A stretch of 64,000 bases of DNA from Wurfbainia villosa. Its lineage: Eukaryota > Streptophyta > Magnoliopsida > Zingiberales > Zingiberaceae. Numbering within the stretch: position 1 is the stretch's first letter; every line of letters begins with the position of its first letter. Where the stretch lies: NCBI GenBank assembly GCA_025175895.1, contig CM045988.1, forward strand, positions 94,337,137 through 94,401,136, in the 5' to 3' direction. The translations under genes and the position numbers were made by a program. Shown in pieces: positions 37,798-51,469 of this stretch. Under the pieces are notes generated by a model, which was given only the letters and a program-made list of their open reading frames with translations, did not search any database and was not told where the DNA came from.

Positions 37798-39200
37798 TGG
37801 TAACTCTCTTGCCGGTGTTTCTTCTTTCTTCTCGCTGCAATTGTGCGTTGGTTTCCTCATCAAATCGAGTAGGAGTGGATTTATGGAGGTAATAAAAATG
37901 AGACTGATTTGCCATGCCAGTCCAGGCCAATGGTGGTATCATGTGACTGGTGAATTGTTGATATTGTAGTTCAGTGAATGTCTTTTTCAGTGCTTGTGCC
38001 ATCTAAAAAAAAAAAAGTGTATGTTTCATCCCTCTCAGGGAAGAAAAGAAAAATGTATGTGTCATCTCCGTCAATGTCGATCTTAGAAGAGGAAAAAACT
38101 ACAAGTGATGTCCTATGCTCATGCCTCATCTCTATCAATGTGGGTGAAAAGGAAAAAAAAAAAGAAAAGAAAAGAAAAGAAGAAAAACTCCTAAATCACT
38201 GTGTCATATGTGTGACGTTAAATCTGAATATGCTTTGATAACTCTTCTGTTGGCGTAATCTTTCAAATGTCAATATCTAGTCTCCACTAAATGTTATAAA
38301 CAGCTGTGTGATTTTGTTTCGTATCGTTCTCTTTTTACCTGCATTATTATGTATTAATTGTACAAACTAATAATTGGTAGAATATCGATCGCAGGATGTC
38401 CTGAAGAATGATTTTTGCCGTTTTCTTGTTTGTTTGGCCAAAAAATCTACCATCAAGGATACGACCAGGGAACAATTGTAAAAGTGTGAGATAGAGTTCA
38501 GTCGAAGCAAAAGATAATAATTGATATTTATTTCCAGCATGGTTAAAAAAAAACATAATAATGTAGTATAGAGCATTGATATTTAGAACATGTGAATTAT
38601 TAGGTTCAATTAATGCAAAAGCTCAACAGGGAAAAACTTGGTTCACGGAGTTGGTTTGTGCTGTCCAATGTCTTTTTTTTTTTTTTTTTTTTCTATTGAC
38701 TAATTTTTGATCCGACTAATTTTTTAATGGTCAATTCAATCTCACATTTCTATGAGAATGTTTTTTTTGATAACTGAGTTAGAGGAGATTGAAGTCTTTG
38801 TGAATTTTTATCAATCATCTATATACATCATAGGAACATTCGTAGTTTAACGGTCTAGTTCGGATTCTGCAGTTGCGTCATTCTTGAAAGATTGTCCAAC
38901 GTCGAAATTTTATTTTATCTGTCGGATAAACTTCAACACAAAGGGTCATTCCTATGCATTTTTTCGAAATTCATCATCGAATATTATTTTAATAGAAAAT
39001 CGAACTGCATTTTTCTGTAAGTATTCATGAGCATTTCTATTATCAACCATCCGATCAAATAAGCACTACAATTCAATCCTTGAACCCTAAGAAATCAGAT
39101 GGTAAATAATAATAGTGTTCATGGATGTTCATAGATGAATCATATAACATTAATTCACTATTCACAACACAGTAAATTCATTGTTCTTAGAAGGGATGTA
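37798..39200. other. 3' flank of the ARM gene and intergenic DNA
   Basis: Probable 3' UTR at first. Simple A/G repeats at 38145-38190 and a 21-base T-run near 38670. No gene supported. Confidence 0.45.
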
Positions 39201-39229
39201 CACAGTATTTTTAATAAAAATTAAATTAT

Positions 39230-39470
39230 TAGCGATGAATATATATAAGTTTGTTGCTATTATCTTGAGACTTAGTGACGAAGTATAAACATCGTCTCTA
39301 ATAGTTTGAGTCTTAGCGATGAATTATTTTATTCGTCACTAATAATTTGAAACTTAGAGACGATATTTATATTTTGTTGCTAACATAAATATTAGCGACG
39401 AATTATTTAAGAATCGTCACTAAAAATAATTATTTTAGTGACGATTGAAATTATAATCGTCGCTAAAGTC
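39230..39470. repeat. left subterminal repeats of the CACTA element
   Basis: At least eight copies of 'ttagcgacgaat'-like motifs occur in direct and inverted orientation, some paired as hairpins (for example 39425-39465). Confidence 0.75.
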
Positions 39471-39479
39471 CGCCTAAAA

Positions 39480-39845
39480 CCCTTCCCCATGACCTGGTCA
39501 AATTATTTCGCTGCTTGTCATCGTTGACCCATTCTTGCCTCCGAAGCCTCTGATCGACGCTTCGTCGCCTCTGAAGCTCCGACGTTCCATCGCTGCCTTC
39601 GAAGATCCTGTGTTTTGTCATTGCATCCGAAGCTCCGACATTCCATCGGCGCCTCCGAAGCCTCCTAATTAAAATCGTGCTTCGCCGCCTCCGGAGCCTC
39701 CTAAACCCTTTCTCTGTCGCCTCCTAAACCAGTTCTCCGCCACCTCCGAAGATCCGACGCTCCGCTGCTGACGCATTCTCCATCGCCTCTGAGGCTCCGA
39801 CGCTCCAAGGCAGCCTCCGACGCTCTGCCTCCCGGTTCCAATTCC
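39480..39845. repeat. GC-rich CCGAAG/CCTCCGAAGC minisatellite-like region
   Basis: Within very AT-rich surroundings, this stretch repeats 'gcctccgaagctccgacg' variants. It precedes the TNPD pseudogene and may be its leader or promoter region. No open frame of note. Confidence 0.55.
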
Positions 39846-40232
39846 GACCGAGAGCTCTTATCATTTTTTTTGAATATTTTCTACACAAATATGGTATAAT
39901 TTCTTAAATTCTCAATATTTTTCATGATAATTTAGAGTTATTTTATTACTTATGTGATAAATTTGGAGATATTTTGATAATGATTTTATGATTATTTTGA
40001 CTTTAATAGGATAATTTTAAGGTTTTTTATTCTTAGATTATAAATTGTGACCTATATTGATCCTTAGATGATAATTTGTGTGAGAAATTCTCCGATAGAA
40101 ATTTAGTATCCACTTATATCATATTTATAGGTGAGAAATTTTGATGCTTAGATAAGAATAATATGACAATTAGAGTTCTCTGATTGCTCCATTAAATAAT
40201 ATGATATTTTTTTATATGTTTAATCAGGTTTT

Positions 40233-43200
40233 ATGAATATGAATAAAAGTTGGATAATGAATCAAAATTGGATTAGTCTAGAATATATAAATGGGTTAAA
40301 CTAATTTTTAAATATGGTAGAGAATTATATGATCAGTCTGAATTTATCCAAAATTTATTGTCCATGTCGTTGGTGTGACAATTTGTTTAAGTATGATTTA
40401 GATTATGTTTGAAGACATCTTTCTAGGAGGGGATTTAACAAATTATACAAAGTCTGAAACTTTTATAAAGAAGTTGTTACTTCATCAACTAATATACATA
40501 TTGTCAATGAAGATGAACATGATTGTGATATTGAAGAAAATAATTTTGAAGATATATTTACTGATTTATGAAATGCTGAAAGTTTCAACACTATTGGATC
40601 TCAATCAGACGATATTAATGAAAATATGAATGCAAATAATATTAGACGAAGTTATACTTCAATGTTAGAAGAAGCAAAAAAAGAGCTGTATCACAATTAT
40701 AGTAATTTTTTTGTATTTAGTTTTTTGGTCAAGCTAATGCACGTGAAAGTGTTAAATGGCTGGAGCAATAAATCTTTTGATATGTTACTTCAGTTATTAC
40801 AAGAGACATTTCCCAAATCGGATGCGATTCTAAACTCTCATTACGAAGCAAAAAAATTATTAAAAGAGTTAAGATTGACATATGAGAAGATATATGTATG
40901 TCAGAATGATTGTATATTATTTTGGGGTGAGTATGAGAATAAGAAAACATGTCCAATGTGCAAGGAGCCCAGATACAAGTATGACGAGATGAATAAGAAA
41001 AAGAATGCTCAGAAAATTCTTTGATATTTTTTTCTGAAATCGAAACTTAAGAGGTTGTTTATTTCAAAACATATAACAAAAGATATGAGATGACAAAAAG
41101 AAAAGAGGATTGAAACAGATGGTGTATTAAGAGACCCAGCAGATAGTGAATCATGGAAAAAATTTGATATTTCACATGAAATATTTGCAAGTAATCCACG
41201 AAATATTTTCTTAGGATTGGCTACTGACGATTTTAATCCCTTTGGAAACATGTCAAATGCTTATAGTATGGGGCATGTTATACTTGTGAATTATAATTTG
41301 CCACCATGAAAAATGATGAAGTCATCATAACTTGATTATGTCTCTTTTAATTTCTAGGTCTAAATCACATAGCAAATAGATAGATGTATATTTACGACCT
41401 TTGATTAACGAACTGAAGGAGCTCCGAGATGATGGGGCAGAAGCATATGATGCATCGACTGAACAATTATTTCAATTACATACTGATGTGATGTGGACCA
41501 TTCATGACTTTTCAGCATATGAAACAATATCTGGATGAAACACAAAGGGTTATAAAACATGTCCAGTATGTTTGCATGAAACTAAATCTCAAGAATTAAT
41601 GAGTAAAATATGCTATACATGTTACCGTCGATTCTTGAATATTCAATACCTATGGCGTAGAAATAAAGATTTCAATGGAAATATTGAAAAAGAAGGACCA
41701 CCATGAGGATTTAATGATTATGAGATTTTAGCACAATTAGATGCGTTGCCCCAAATGACATTCAGTAAGTATCCTTCATTAAATAAAAAAAGTAGTGATC
41801 TTTGGATGATACAAATTGGATAAAGAAGTCTATATTTTTTGAATTAAAGTATTGGTCAGATTTAAAGTTGAGATAAAATTTAGATATGATGCATATTAAA
41901 AAGAACATCTATGATACTTTGATTGTCACATTATTAAATATAGATGGAAAGTCAAAGAATATTTTTAAAGTAAGATTAGACTTACAAAACATGGGGATTA
42001 AGAGTGAATTATATTTACAAAAAGTAGGAGACAAATTCAAGAAACCATATGCAAGTTACACGTTGACATTGGAAGAAAAATGTGAATTTTATCAATTTTT
42101 AAAATCTGTAAAGTTTCTAGATGGATATATTGCTAATATATCTAAAAATGTGAATGTAGTTGAAGGAAAGTTATATGGGATAAAATCACATGATTGTCAT
42201 ATATTATTGTAAAGACTACTTCAAGTGGTTGTACGTAATTTTTTTTTCAAAAGATATATACGACACACTAATTGAGTAATATGATTCTTTCAACAAAGAT
42301 TACTGTAATATTTTTACACATAAGACTTAACTAAAATAAAGGAGCAAATATTATTCATATTGTGTAAGATGAAACAAATATTTTTCCCAATATTTGTTAA
42401 CTTTATGACTCATTTTACAGTTCATTTACCTCGTGAAGCTATGTTAGCTGGACCTATACTGTCACGATGGATGCATCCCTTTAAACGATATTTGAGTAGA
42501 TTAAAAAAATATGTTCATAATAAAACAAGATCAGAAGGATCTATTATAGAGGGGTATATTGTAAATGAGGCATTGACTTTCAGTTTGTTATATATGAGTC
42601 AAATTGAGACAAATTTTTGTTGGTTAGGACGAAATAAAGATGTTCACTAACAATATGCAATTTAAGTATTTTCTCACAGCAAACAAGAATCTTTGACAAC
42701 CAACAAAGTCTAAAATTGCCATTGACTTGGTATAAGAAAGCATATTGGTATATTCTCAACAATTGTAAAGAAGTCAATCGATATTGAAAGAGTTTTTATA
42801 CCACGAGCATCTTCAACTTCTGTTACAAAAAATTCATTTAAGTCAACTTATGCAATATCATGAGCGAGATTTTCCATTGTGGTTTAGGAATAAAATGATA
42901 ATGCTAAAGAATTTAATAAATTCAAAGATCACAAGCGAGTTATACTATTTAGCAATTGGACCTAATGCTGAAGTTCAACTGTATGATGCTTACATTGTAA
43001 ATGGTATTTAATATCATACGAGGTTCTGTGATTCGCACATAACTACTCAGAATAGTGGGGTCAACGTATCATCCTCTGACGATGATGACAATTTGGATTT
43101 TTTTTTTGGAGTGTAGAAGGATGTTGTTAAATTATTTTACTCCTTTAGATATAAAGTGCAATTATTCCGGTGTGAATAGTTCCAATGTAATAAAAAAAAT

Positions 43201-43656
43201 CTTTGGTGGAAGAGTATGATTTCTTATCTATTGACACTTCTAAAATATGGTACGCTAATGACTCATTTATTTTAGGCAACCAAGCAAGTCAAGTATATTA
43301 TTTAAATGATATAAATTGTGGAGGTCAATGAAAGGCAATGCAAAAGGTTCACCATCAAGAAATATACAGAGTAATTGAAGTTGATGAAGTATATGAAGAA
43401 TTTGAATTTACTAATATTTTGAATATAGAGCATAACCAAGAGATTTCATTAAATGATTCAACTTCAATAATTGTGAAACTTAGAAATAACTCAACTTTGT
43501 AGATTAGACGTTGAACATTAACATATAAATATGTTAAATGCACAAGTAGAGTTGGATAGAGGTGCTCAAAGTAATCTTAATGATGACGATGAAGATATTG
43601 AAATTGACAGTGAGATAGATGATCAATTATCCTTTTCAGATGATGATAGTGATTAG
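40233..43656 (+). pseudogene. CACTA transposase TNPD-like, heavily decayed
   Basis: Main transposase of an En/Spm-like element. In order: a Transpos_assoc-like N-terminus (from MNKSWIMNQNWISLEYING, then IYCPCRWCDN); the Transposase_21 core with CPMCKEPRYK (about 40950), DGVLRDPADSESWKKFD (about 41120) and DFNPFGNMSNAYS; then TYDAST-, CPVCLHET- and YTCYRRFL-like stretches to 41650; C-terminal parts related to the DUF4218 and DUF4216 regions (42360-42640 and 43030-43180); and a highly acidic end. More than a dozen stops and several frame changes break it, so no active transposase remains. Confidence 0.85.
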
Positions 43657-44106
43657 ATTTATTTACATGGTATTTATATTTTTCTTCATTTATAATTCAT
43701 GTATATAAGATAATGTTTCATTATTTGTCAATCTATATATGATGTTTATGTCACAACTATGTCGTCCAAGAGAATTGAGCACCTCCCAGTTATATCGACA
43801 CCGGATAATGATAGTGCTCCTAGTGGTTAGTTGTTTTGTATTTAAAATATTTATTTCATTTTCTATTTATTTGATTTGTTAATTATTAACACTTTTTCAT
43901 TTACATTTTGATCGACACGTAGGGAGACACGTGACACACACTCTGATTGACTACGACGACAACTCGAGGGACGAGATAAATTACCCATTACTTTTTGTAA
44001 GAACGATGATCATCCAATTGGGTCAAATGCAACTTCTTTTATGACCGAGTTAGGTCTGTCAATTAAGAAGTTCGCTTCCTTACAAGCAAAGAGTTAGAAG
44101 TATGTA

Positions 44107-44835
44107 TGTTGGTATAATCGACCCAGGTCACGATTGACTAGACTCGAGTGCTCCTAGTGCAGTCGACTAGCAGGTGCTCGGGAAGTCTGAAAGGTGATCA
44201 GACAAAGTGAGAAATAGTAGCTCCGACAAGCAGTCGACTGTTGTAGTAGAGCAATCGATTAGAGATTTGATAATGGCAGGTCAGAAGTAAGGCACACTCG
44301 ATCCGCACCTCGACTAGGGCTCAGTCAAGGCGGCACCTCGACTAGTGAAGTTACCATTGAGTGATAACGGTCAAAAATCAATCCAACGCAAAGATTATAA
44401 GAGAAGGAGCTAGCTCGAGGAGGATTTCACAGTCAGTTTTTGAGGGTTTTGAAGGGGAAACACTATTGTGATTCCAGACCTTTCAAGCATCTCAAAGCAA
44501 CCAACAAGATCAGACAAAGCTTTATTCATATGTAAAGTGCTCTTGTATTTACAGTCTATTTCTTTATATTGTATTTGTTTGTTTTGTTGTAAGTTTTATT
44601 GTAAGAGATTTATCCACCTCCAGTGTCATACTGAGAAGGAGAAAGTAGTTTAGTGGAGTAGACACTAAAGTCCGACCGTGGAGTAGGAACCATAGATTCC
44701 GAACCACGTAAAATTTTGTGTTGTATTTGTGAGTTTGTTTTGTATTTTCTTTATATTTGTTTCTACGAATACAATCGAGCGTACAAATCGACGAATGCTA
44801 TTTACCCCTTCTCTAGCGCACCAACGGTCTCAACA
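44107..44835 (+). repeat. 5' LTR of the copia element (internally deleted)
   Basis: It shares start and end with the 3' LTR but jumps from 'gactagactcgagtg' directly to 'cagtcgactagcaggtgctc', missing more than 900 bp present at 48330-49250. The end includes a 'ttgtaagttttattgtaaga' stretch common to both copies. Confidence 0.85.
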
Positions 44836-44837
44836 AG

Positions 44838-44849
44838 TGGTATCAGAGC
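44838..44849 (+). other. primer-binding site, initiator tRNA-Met
   Basis: TGGTATCAGAGC begins two bases after the LTR. It is complementary to the 3' end of plant initiator tRNA-Met, the usual copia primer. Confidence 0.9.
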
Positions 44850-44900
44850 GAGGATACTTTTCAAGGACTCACAGTCGTGAGAGCACAAGAGCTAGAGGGA

Positions 44901-46365
44901 ATGAAGTTCAATGATGGTTTTGGACTCGACACTCGATTTCCACTGCCTTGGGACTCAAAGGTTTCAATCAATGGAGGCCGAGGATAGAAGTGTTCCTCTA
45001 GATGAACCTGGAAGAATGGTTTGCCCTAACAGAGAGGTTTAAAGCTCCTGTTGATAAGAAAGGGAAGATTCTGAAAAGGAGAAAGTGGATTGAGGACCAA
45101 ACCCAAATATCCAAGGGAAATGACAAGGTAACCAAAATTTTAAATAATTTGGTGCCTAACCATATTTTGTGTAGATTTGATAAATTTAGGAATGCGAAGG
45201 AATTATAGAGCAAATTAATCAAGCTCCATGAAGAACCTACCTCAACCCAAAATGAAGATGATGATGAATCCAAAGAAGAGGAAGAATGCTCATCATCCTA
45301 AGCTCATGAATACTCAAAGGTTGAGAGGTGCTCAACATTTGAAGGTGAAAGAGTTGAAGAAGTCTCCACCTCAAGGATTGAGGGAGAGGATAGATCTTCC
45401 ACGCTAGAGCAACTAGAGGCATCAACCTCCGGAGCAAATGAGGAACAAACTCAAGGTTCCTCTATAGGTAACTCAAATGCATGCATTAAAAATAAAAATC
45501 ATATAACTTGCTTTGAGTGTAAGGAGAAAGGGCACTACAAGAGCAAATGGTCAAAATTAATTAAGAAGAAAGTTCAACCGCCACTTAAGGTGAAGGAGAA
45601 AGTCAAAGAAGTCGGAGCCTCAACTCACAAGAGCAAAGAGCACATTGTGTGCTTCAAATGTAATAAAAAATGGGCATTATCGGACCCAATGTTCTAGGAA
45701 GAGTCACCCTAAGAATGGCAAAGGGGAGAGCTAAGGCAAATCTCAAGGTAAATTTTAATAATATTCTTCCTTTGTGCAATAATAAAAAGCATGCTAATAA
45801 TAAATTTTATTGTTTATGGGCAAATTCTTATGAATTTAGGCCGAAGGACAATTCTAGAATAATTAACTCTAGGACTACCACACCTAAGGAAAGGAAGGTG
45901 GAGAACAATCAAGGCATCAACCCTAAGAAGGATAGACATATGCCTAGAAAGAAAAATAATATCCAAAAGAATAATGGACAATCAAAAATTAAGAAGTTAG
46001 AAATAGAAAATCAAGATTTAAAATCTAAGCTTGATAAAATGGAAAAGTCCTTTAAGAGAATGGAAAAGATGCTTAGTGGGTCTAGTAGTCAAAATCTAGG
46101 TGTTGATGGGAAGGAATCAACTAAGGACAAGAAAGATTTGGACCACAAACCAAAGTCTAAGGAATCAACACGATCCTACCATAATGTTCTATTTAACTAT
46201 GGAACAAGTCCTAGGTCTAGGAAAATCAAGATCACAAGAAAAGTCATCCCTAGAGTTGACTACAGTAAGTGTCTAGTGGCTAAGGTTTCCAAAAAATCTA
46301 GGAAAGTCACTAAGAAAATTACAAGGGAGGAAATTCCTAGGGTTTCCAAGACAAGACCAAAATGA
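44901..46365 (+). pseudogene. copia gag-like protein, decayed
   Basis: The reading starts at 44901 (MKFNDGFGLDTRFPLP), shifts frame near 44950, then continues EWFALTERFKAPVDKKGKI. An acidic Ser-rich linker follows, then a zinc knuckle CFECKEKGHYKSKW whose last Cys is replaced by Trp, a second incomplete knuckle (CFKCNKK) near 45655, and a Lys-rich coiled coil (about 45985-46080, IENQDLKSKLDKMEKS). Gag packages retroelement RNA. A TAG near 45207 and other breaks prevent full expression. Confidence 0.75.
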
Positions 46366-48288
46366 CTAAGACTTCCTAAAAGCCTAAGAGAGTCATTATG
46401 AAAATCAAGATCATAAGGAAAGTCATCCCTAGTTAATACCTACAAAACCCTAGGAGCTCCAATAGATATTGGGTTCCTAGGAGCACGATCCCCTCACGCT
46501 AGATGAATTTAGGGCATGTCAACTCAAGATGGAAAGGTAGTTAACCTAACCATAATGAAGTTGATACTTTAAGGCATCTGCAAGGTACTGTTATACTTTA
46601 GAAATAAAATTAGAATTATATCCTAAAAGAGTTTAGGATGTGTCAATGGATTTGATGGAAAACAAAATTGATCAAAAACTGGCACAAATAGTTTAGAGTC
46701 AAAAGTGTCATACCTAAGAGATTTAGATAAGTATTATGGCAAGTAGATATCCTAGCAAGTGACAAATTAGGTTTAAAATTAGGTATTCTTATACTTTGAT
46801 ATTATAAAATTTACTATGATTTGTTTATCATATGTCATGTCATGACATCATGCTTCATATGATTATTTTATAATGTCATGATAATACTTAGATTAATTTT
46901 AGTATGCTATGAAATCATGCATCATTGGCACATGCTTTAAATTATGCAATCTACTATGCCATGATTATCATTCATGCATTAAAATTAATCAAAATGAATT
47001 TAAGGACAAATGACATGATTTGGAGTCCAAAGATAAGAGAATCAAATTGGATATTTTTAGGTAATAATGCATGAACCTTTAGTTTAGGGAAAAATAAAAT
47101 CCACATCTCGCAAAAACTTAGGAAGACATATGTGTGTTTGAAACATCTAGACACATGTGAGTGTTAGGATCATGAGTCAAATTCATGTGCTTGCAATGAT
47201 ACATCAATATGAACTAGAACTCATTAAATCATAGGTATGAATCATGAGGAGAGCTAGTATACAAGTTATGTATATTTAGTCCATAGACCATGATTGAAAT
47301 TAAGGCTTGAAAACCATTTTAAAATCATTTTGAAAAACCTTGGTGAAGTCTATCTTTTGATAGCAATCATTATTGAGAAGATTTACACAAAGTTAGATAA
47401 AACATTGAAGTTTTCAATGCTTTTAAACTTTGTACCATTCTTTGAATTTAATGAGTATTTTCATAGAAAATGAAATTCCAAGATTTTTCAAAATTTGTAT
47501 ATTTACTTATGCATTTCTGAAAAAGTCTAAAAAACTCTGATTTATGAAAAATCGAAAAATCGAGTCCAATGATCACAGATATAAATACCCACCGTGATAA
47601 CTGAAAGCCGCTGGATTTGATTTCGATTGAACAAGATTTGTTTAACCATTTATCAGCACCCCTATACTACCCTAATTACTCATAACCCTATGATATACTT
47701 AGACAAGCATTAAAAGAGTGAGATTTTCATTGAAAATGAAAAGAAGAGTTACTTACAGTGTAATTCGAACTTTTAAGGGATGTAAGTTCAAGATTGAACT
47801 TATATCCACATTTTTGAAAATTTAATTGTCCTATAGGCTTAGAAACCCTTCAAAGACATTGTTAATGCAATGGTCAAGGGGGAGCAAGCCTTTAGGGGGA
47901 CTTTGTCCATCAAGGGATGATGGATGAAAGTTAGAAAGGGGGAGAAATGAAGAATTATCTACATTTAGTGATAAGGGTTGTATCACTAGGGAGAATGAAG
48001 ACATGTAGGATGAATTTTGACACAAGGGAGAGAATGAAGGGCCTCATTGGGAGATGAGAAGCTTTTTGATGTGTGTCAAAGGGGGAGAAATGGAAGGGTT
48101 TAAGTTAGACTCAAGATGCTTAGTGCATAAAGATGTCCTATAAATCCAAATATACACAACACCCTAAAATTTCAAAATTTGAAATTCTAAAGTTAGGAAC
48201 TCTTCGTTATGCTTGGGCATAAGAAGTAAGTTGGGATTAAGGGTTAGTCTAACTTAAAAGTGTTGTCAAACATCAAAAATGGAAAGAT
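46366..48288. other. non-coding internal part of the copia element
   Basis: No pol domains were seen where integrase and RT would be expected. Several 'gggggagaaa' purine tracts occur at 47875-48095, a pattern common before the 3' LTR of such elements. Confidence 0.6.
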
Positions 48289-49954
48289 TGTTGGTGTAAT
48301 CAGTCTAGGTCATGATTGATTAGACTCGAGTAGTATTTTGATGTTTGACAATGTGCTTGAGTATGGATGATAGTATGACTATGGAATGATATAGGACATC
48401 CGTAGTTATATAGAGATAAGCGTAAAGTCAAAGAGGTCAAGGTTGACCAAATATTTGACTAGGGAAAATCCAAGTGGGACTTGGCGATGGAAAGTTCAAG
48501 AGTGAAGTCTTGGTTGTGTAAGTCCAAGTGTATAGTCTTAGCAGTGAAAGTTCAAGTATAAATACTTAGCACGGGAAGAGAAAAATTCCTGGTAGGTCAA
48601 GAGTGATCGGATGACTAGGCAAGGGAAGATCTGGCAGGTCAGAGAGACCATGCTTGGCAAGGGAAGTCCCGGCAGGTCAGGGAGACCATGCTTGGCAAGT
48701 GAAGACCCGGCTGATCAGGGAGATCGAGCTTGGCAATAGAAGTCCTAGCAGATCAAGGTTGATTGAATGCTAGGCAAGTGAGGAAAGTCTAAGTATGAAT
48801 ACTTGGCAAAGGAAAAGCCCAAGGGTGGAGCCTTGGCAATGGAAGTCCCGGAGATGCGACCTCTTGGCAAAGATAGACCCAAGAGTATGACAATAGTCGA
48901 TGGAAGCACTTGAAGGTTAGTACAAGGATGAACGAGTCATGGAGAACTCGGATGAATCCTAGAGGTGTGAGACTGATGGAAGTGGCTAGAAAGCTTAGGT
49001 CTAGACTAAGGGTAAACATCAAGTATGAGGGGATCATACTTGGGGTAAACCTTATGTTTGAGATGTGACAGTCGACTGATGAGTTAGACCAGTCGATTAG
49101 TCTAGTGAAGTTGACTCCCACTGTGGGGCTCAAATTTTAGACTGAATGCTCAGCACTGTGTGACTCGGGAAACAACCATGATGCTCGATAGTCGACTGCT
49201 ATAGAGAGGCAGTCGACTAGCCACTATGAGCTCAGAAAACTAAAGGGTGCTCGGGCAATCGACTGACAGGTCTCGGGAAGTCTGAAGGGTGATCGGGCGA
49301 AGTGAGAAATAGTAGCTATGATAAGTAGTCGACTGCTATGGTAGAGCAGTCGACTAGAGACTTAACAACGGCAGGTCAGAAGCAAGGTTCACTCGACTCG
49401 CGCCTTGCCTAGGGCTCAGTTAAGGTAGCACCTCGACTGACGAAGTTATCATTGAGTGGTAATGGTCAGAAATCATCCCGACGCAAAGCCTATAAGAGAG
49501 GGAGCTTGAGGAGGATTTCACAGCCGATTCTTGAGGGTTTTGAAAGGGAAACATTATTGTGAGTCCAAACCTTTCAAGCATCTCAAAGCAACTAACAAGA
49601 TCAAACAATGCTCTCTTCATTTGTAAAGTGCTCTTGTATTTATAGTCTATTTCTTAACATTGTATTTGCTTGCTTTGTTGTAAGCTTTATTGTAAGAGGT
49701 TTCTCCACCTCTAGTGTCATACCGAGAAGGAGAAAGAGATTTAGTGGAATAGACACTAAAGTTCAGCCTTAGAGTAGGAACTGGAGGTTCCGAATAACAT
49801 AAAACTTTGTGTTGTGTTTGTGAGTTTGTTTTGTATTTTCTTTATATTTGTTTCTGTTGCGTATTAACAATCTTATAGACAAGCATGAACGCAATCGAGC
49901 GTACAAATCGATGAACGCTATTCACCCTCCTCTAGTGCACCAATAGTCCCAACA
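48289..49954 (+). repeat. 3' LTR of the copia element
   Basis: Full-length copy with TGTTGG start and CCCAACA end. The middle (48560-48880) holds loose repeats of 'ggcaagggaagtcccggcag', and several 'cagtcgactg' motifs occur at 49065-49350. Confidence 0.85.
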
Positions 49955-51469
49955 ATGTCCTTGTGGACAATAAAAGGATGATATACGATCAATTATCAGT
50001 AAGTATAAGTAATTCGATATTTTTATAACCAACCATTCCTTTATTACTAATCACATGCAAATTCAATATTAGTATATTTTTTCAGGTTGTTTTTGATATT
50101 TGTTTTAAGGAGGGAGCAATGTCGGTCAGAAAGAAAATCGACCGATTAATAAGTGTGAGGTATAGAGATAATAGAAATAAAATGCATACTCATTAAAAGG
50201 GTCTATTGCACCTTCCTTCTACTGAGCGCCAACATCATATGCCAATTGTTTTTTGTGAGACACAAGATCGAAGACTGAGATTATATGTGTGATCTGTTTG
50301 AATCATAGAAATTTCAAGTAACTCAATCTACACCAAATATCTTTGTTATATAAAAATTTAATTATTAATTTGTTCTATAACTAATGCTTTAATTTTAATT
50401 TTAACAAATTTTTTTATTGCAGACACGATCTATAACAAATACAGAAAATCGATCGAAACTCTCATATAACTATCGTGGGGGGTCTAAATCATTCATTCAA
50501 TATAGCTACGACGGGCAAGTACAAATTTTATAGTGATCGTATATTGTTTGTTGATTATAATATTAATACATTATAATATTTTTCAGATTGATTAGGCACA
50601 GAGAAAAGATCGGATTACTGTTTTTAATAAAACTCATTGTAGCTTATCAAAAGGATAGATTGGGGAGAGGACCGAGGCTGTGTATGTATGTTATGATCGA
50701 TATTATTTTGTGGATTTGTTTGTAAATTTGCATAATTATTTTTAAAGATATTTTTAACATGTATGTTATTCTTAGGATGATATGGTAAGACTGCGGGATG
50801 AGTACATTCAAACACAAGAAACTACAGGAGATGATATCGATGTAGTCTAAATTGTAGATACAGTTTGTGATCATGTCCTCGATGTTTATTCTGGATACAT
50901 TAGAGGACTTGAAAGTGGGTCAAAACCAGTTGGATCCACTTCTTTGGATGCCACCTCCTCCTTCAGATTAACTAACGTAGCATTGTGTGAAAAGCTTGAG
51001 TTAACCGAGCAACGATTAGAAGATACGCATGAGGAGTTAGCAAACACTCGAGTTCAATTAGCAAACACCCAAGATGAGTTGACATTAATGAGATCAAGAC
51101 AAGATATGTTTGAACAAATTCTGAATCAGTTTGCACCTGGAATACTACAATCCTTGATACATGAGTCCTCTCCAGTCCCATTTCTTCCTCCACCTTAGAA
51201 TTTGAACTTGATCGATGAGTCGTTGATCCATTTCACTTGTATGCAAGACTTTTGTTTTGAACTTCTATGTTTTGAACTTATGAAATTCTATGTTTTGAAC
51301 TTGAATTTATGTTTGTTATGATGTATTTTGATTATGTTATGTGATCAGTTGTTGTTAAATGTTTGAAATGTATGCTGTTAATTTTGTTAATGAAAATTTA
51401 TTATGATGGAATTTGTATTACAGGATCTACAATATAAACAAATGCAATTCTACAAAAGAAAATTTCGAT

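Larger units (their letters stand above)
44107..49954 (+). mobile_element. non-autonomous Ty1/copia element (gag only) in the CACTA element
   Basis: LTRs start TGTTGGT and end CAACA (44107-44835 and 48289-49954). Flanks are 'atgta' (44102-44106) and 'atgtc' (49955-49959), a 5-bp duplication with one change. The primer site is the initiator tRNA-Met type. The internal 3.4 kb holds a gag-like ORF but no recognisable protease, integrase or reverse transcriptase. The LTRs differ in length (729 against 1666 bp), mostly through a large deletion in the 5' copy. Confidence 0.88.
43759..51198 (+). pseudogene. CACTA TNPA-like gene, split by a copia insertion
   Basis: It starts MSSKRIEHLPVISTPD at 43759, followed by a possible intron and a domain around 43990-44100 (DDHPIGSNATSFMTELG) resembling the Ptta/En/Spm transposase family (Transposase_24). 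At 44106 a copia element interrupts it; the same reading resumes after 49954 and continues to a coiled coil (LELTEQRLEDTHEELANTR) ending at 51198. Stops occur in several exons. TNPA proteins bind subterminal repeats. Exon borders are uncertain. Confidence 0.7.
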
